64,000 nucleotides of DNA, taken from Synchiropus splendidus (Eukaryota; Chordata; Actinopteri; Syngnathiformes; Callionymidae). Shown here piece after piece: positions 63,584 through 64,000 of this stretch (the first letter of the stretch is position 1; every line of letters begins with the position of its first letter). Location of the stretch: NCBI RefSeq assembly GCF_027744825.2, contig NC_071335.1, positions 27,865,001-27,929,000 on the forward strand, read 5' to 3'. The notes below the pieces were generated by a model that was not told where the DNA came from, did not search any database, and was given only the letters and a program-made list of their open reading frames with translations. The position numbers and the translations under genes were made by a program.

Positions 63584-63959
63584 ACCACGTTTGGAGACAG
63601 ATGCTCCATCTGTGTCTCCTCCACCACTGCTGGAAGCTGCTCTCTCCTCCTGCTCATCCACACCATTACCACCATTCAGTTCTGTTGGAGCTCATGAACC
63701 AGTGGATGTCACAAGTCTGATTCCAGTCTCTACAGTGGAGACTGAGGATCATCCGCCACACGTGTGTTTTGTTTCCACTGCCACCAGAACAGTTCAGCTC
63801 CAGTCTCTCTCCCACAAAGTGGAAGATAAACTCAGACAGTACTTAGAAACGACACCTGTGCTGCTGCTTCTCCGGGAAGTAGTAGAAGAAGCCAACAGGT
63901 CTGGCACCTGTGAGCAGAAGAGAAGGCTTGTTCTTTACCAGCTGGTGTCTGTACTCTGA
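63584..63959 (+). CDS. Possible 3'-terminal exon of an unknown gene
   Basis: After a good acceptor (TGTTCTTGGCTCAG, ending at 63583) an open frame runs 125 codons to TGA at 63957-63959. It is followed 17 bases later by a poly(A) signal ATTAAA (63976-63981). The N-terminal half is Ser/Pro-rich (SVSPPPLLEAALSS); the C-terminal half looks helical and charged (SHKVEDKLRQYLE, LLLREVVEEANRSG, CEQKRRLVLYQLVSVL). An in-frame ATG at 63561 lies just upstream of the acceptor, so a single-exon start cannot be excluded. Family not recognised; it is not a keratin. Confidence 0.4.
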
Positions 63960-64000
63960 AGACGTTCCATTGTCTATTAAAGATAATTCTTCTGTTCTGC

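Noticed and set aside
1..64000. CRISPR arrays, bacterial operons, phage or toxin genes
   Set aside because: Nothing of the kind is seen; gene structure with GT/AG introns, TATA boxes and AATAAA signals is that of a vertebrate.

Overview
The window looks like a teleost fish chromosome segment. It is packed with compact type I (acidic) keratin genes whose introns are mostly 60-100 bp. It also carries fish-typical mobile-element debris: a Tc1-like transposon, a Ty3/Gypsy gag relic, non-LTR retrotransposon 3' fragments and hAT-like short repeats. The species cannot be fixed from sequence alone. Ten type I keratin loci are readable, called A to J here in order. I assign no gene symbols because one-to-one orthology cannot be judged by eye.

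Layout. 0.3-1.2 kb: keratin A, minus strand, only exons 1-3, with a LINE fragment just beyond. 0.3-4.6 kb and 11.7-18.0 kb are two arms of a large, diverged inverted duplication; A lies in the left arm and its sister gene B (17.0-18.8 kb, plus strand, complete) in the right arm, so they are head to head and transcribed away from each other. The 4.6-11.7 kb spacer holds no recognised gene, only weak exon-like fragments. The right arm also holds a minisatellite at 12.0-12.76 kb. 22.1-49.5 kb: seven tandem plus-strand keratins (C to I), each with seven coding exons and encoding about 414-417 aa, plus a TATA-type promoter and a shared upstream block. The array is interrupted by a Gypsy gag relic between D and E and by a dead Tc1-like transposon between H and I. 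Genes E and F sit in near-identical units of about 4 kb. 54.4-56.9 kb: a divergent minus-strand type I keratin, J, with eight coding exons including an 11-nt microexon; it faces the array tail to tail. 57-64 kb: mostly repeats, ending in a possible 3'-terminal exon of an unrelated gene.

Function. Type I keratins pair with type II keratins (none seen here) to form epithelial intermediate filaments. Head sequences, promoters and untranslated regions are so alike in C to H that the array probably supplies several copies of nearly the same epidermal-type keratin. B (with A) and I have diverged in the head, and J is a distinct subtype.

The most striking signal is the 88-bp intron 5 shared by all eight complete copies B to I. 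It is identical by eye in B, C, E, G and I, although the flanking exons of B and C differ at about 20 positions. Other points: mosaic exon patterns that indicate gene conversion, a stop-loss tail extension in I, and unequal expansion of a minisatellite between the two inverted arms.
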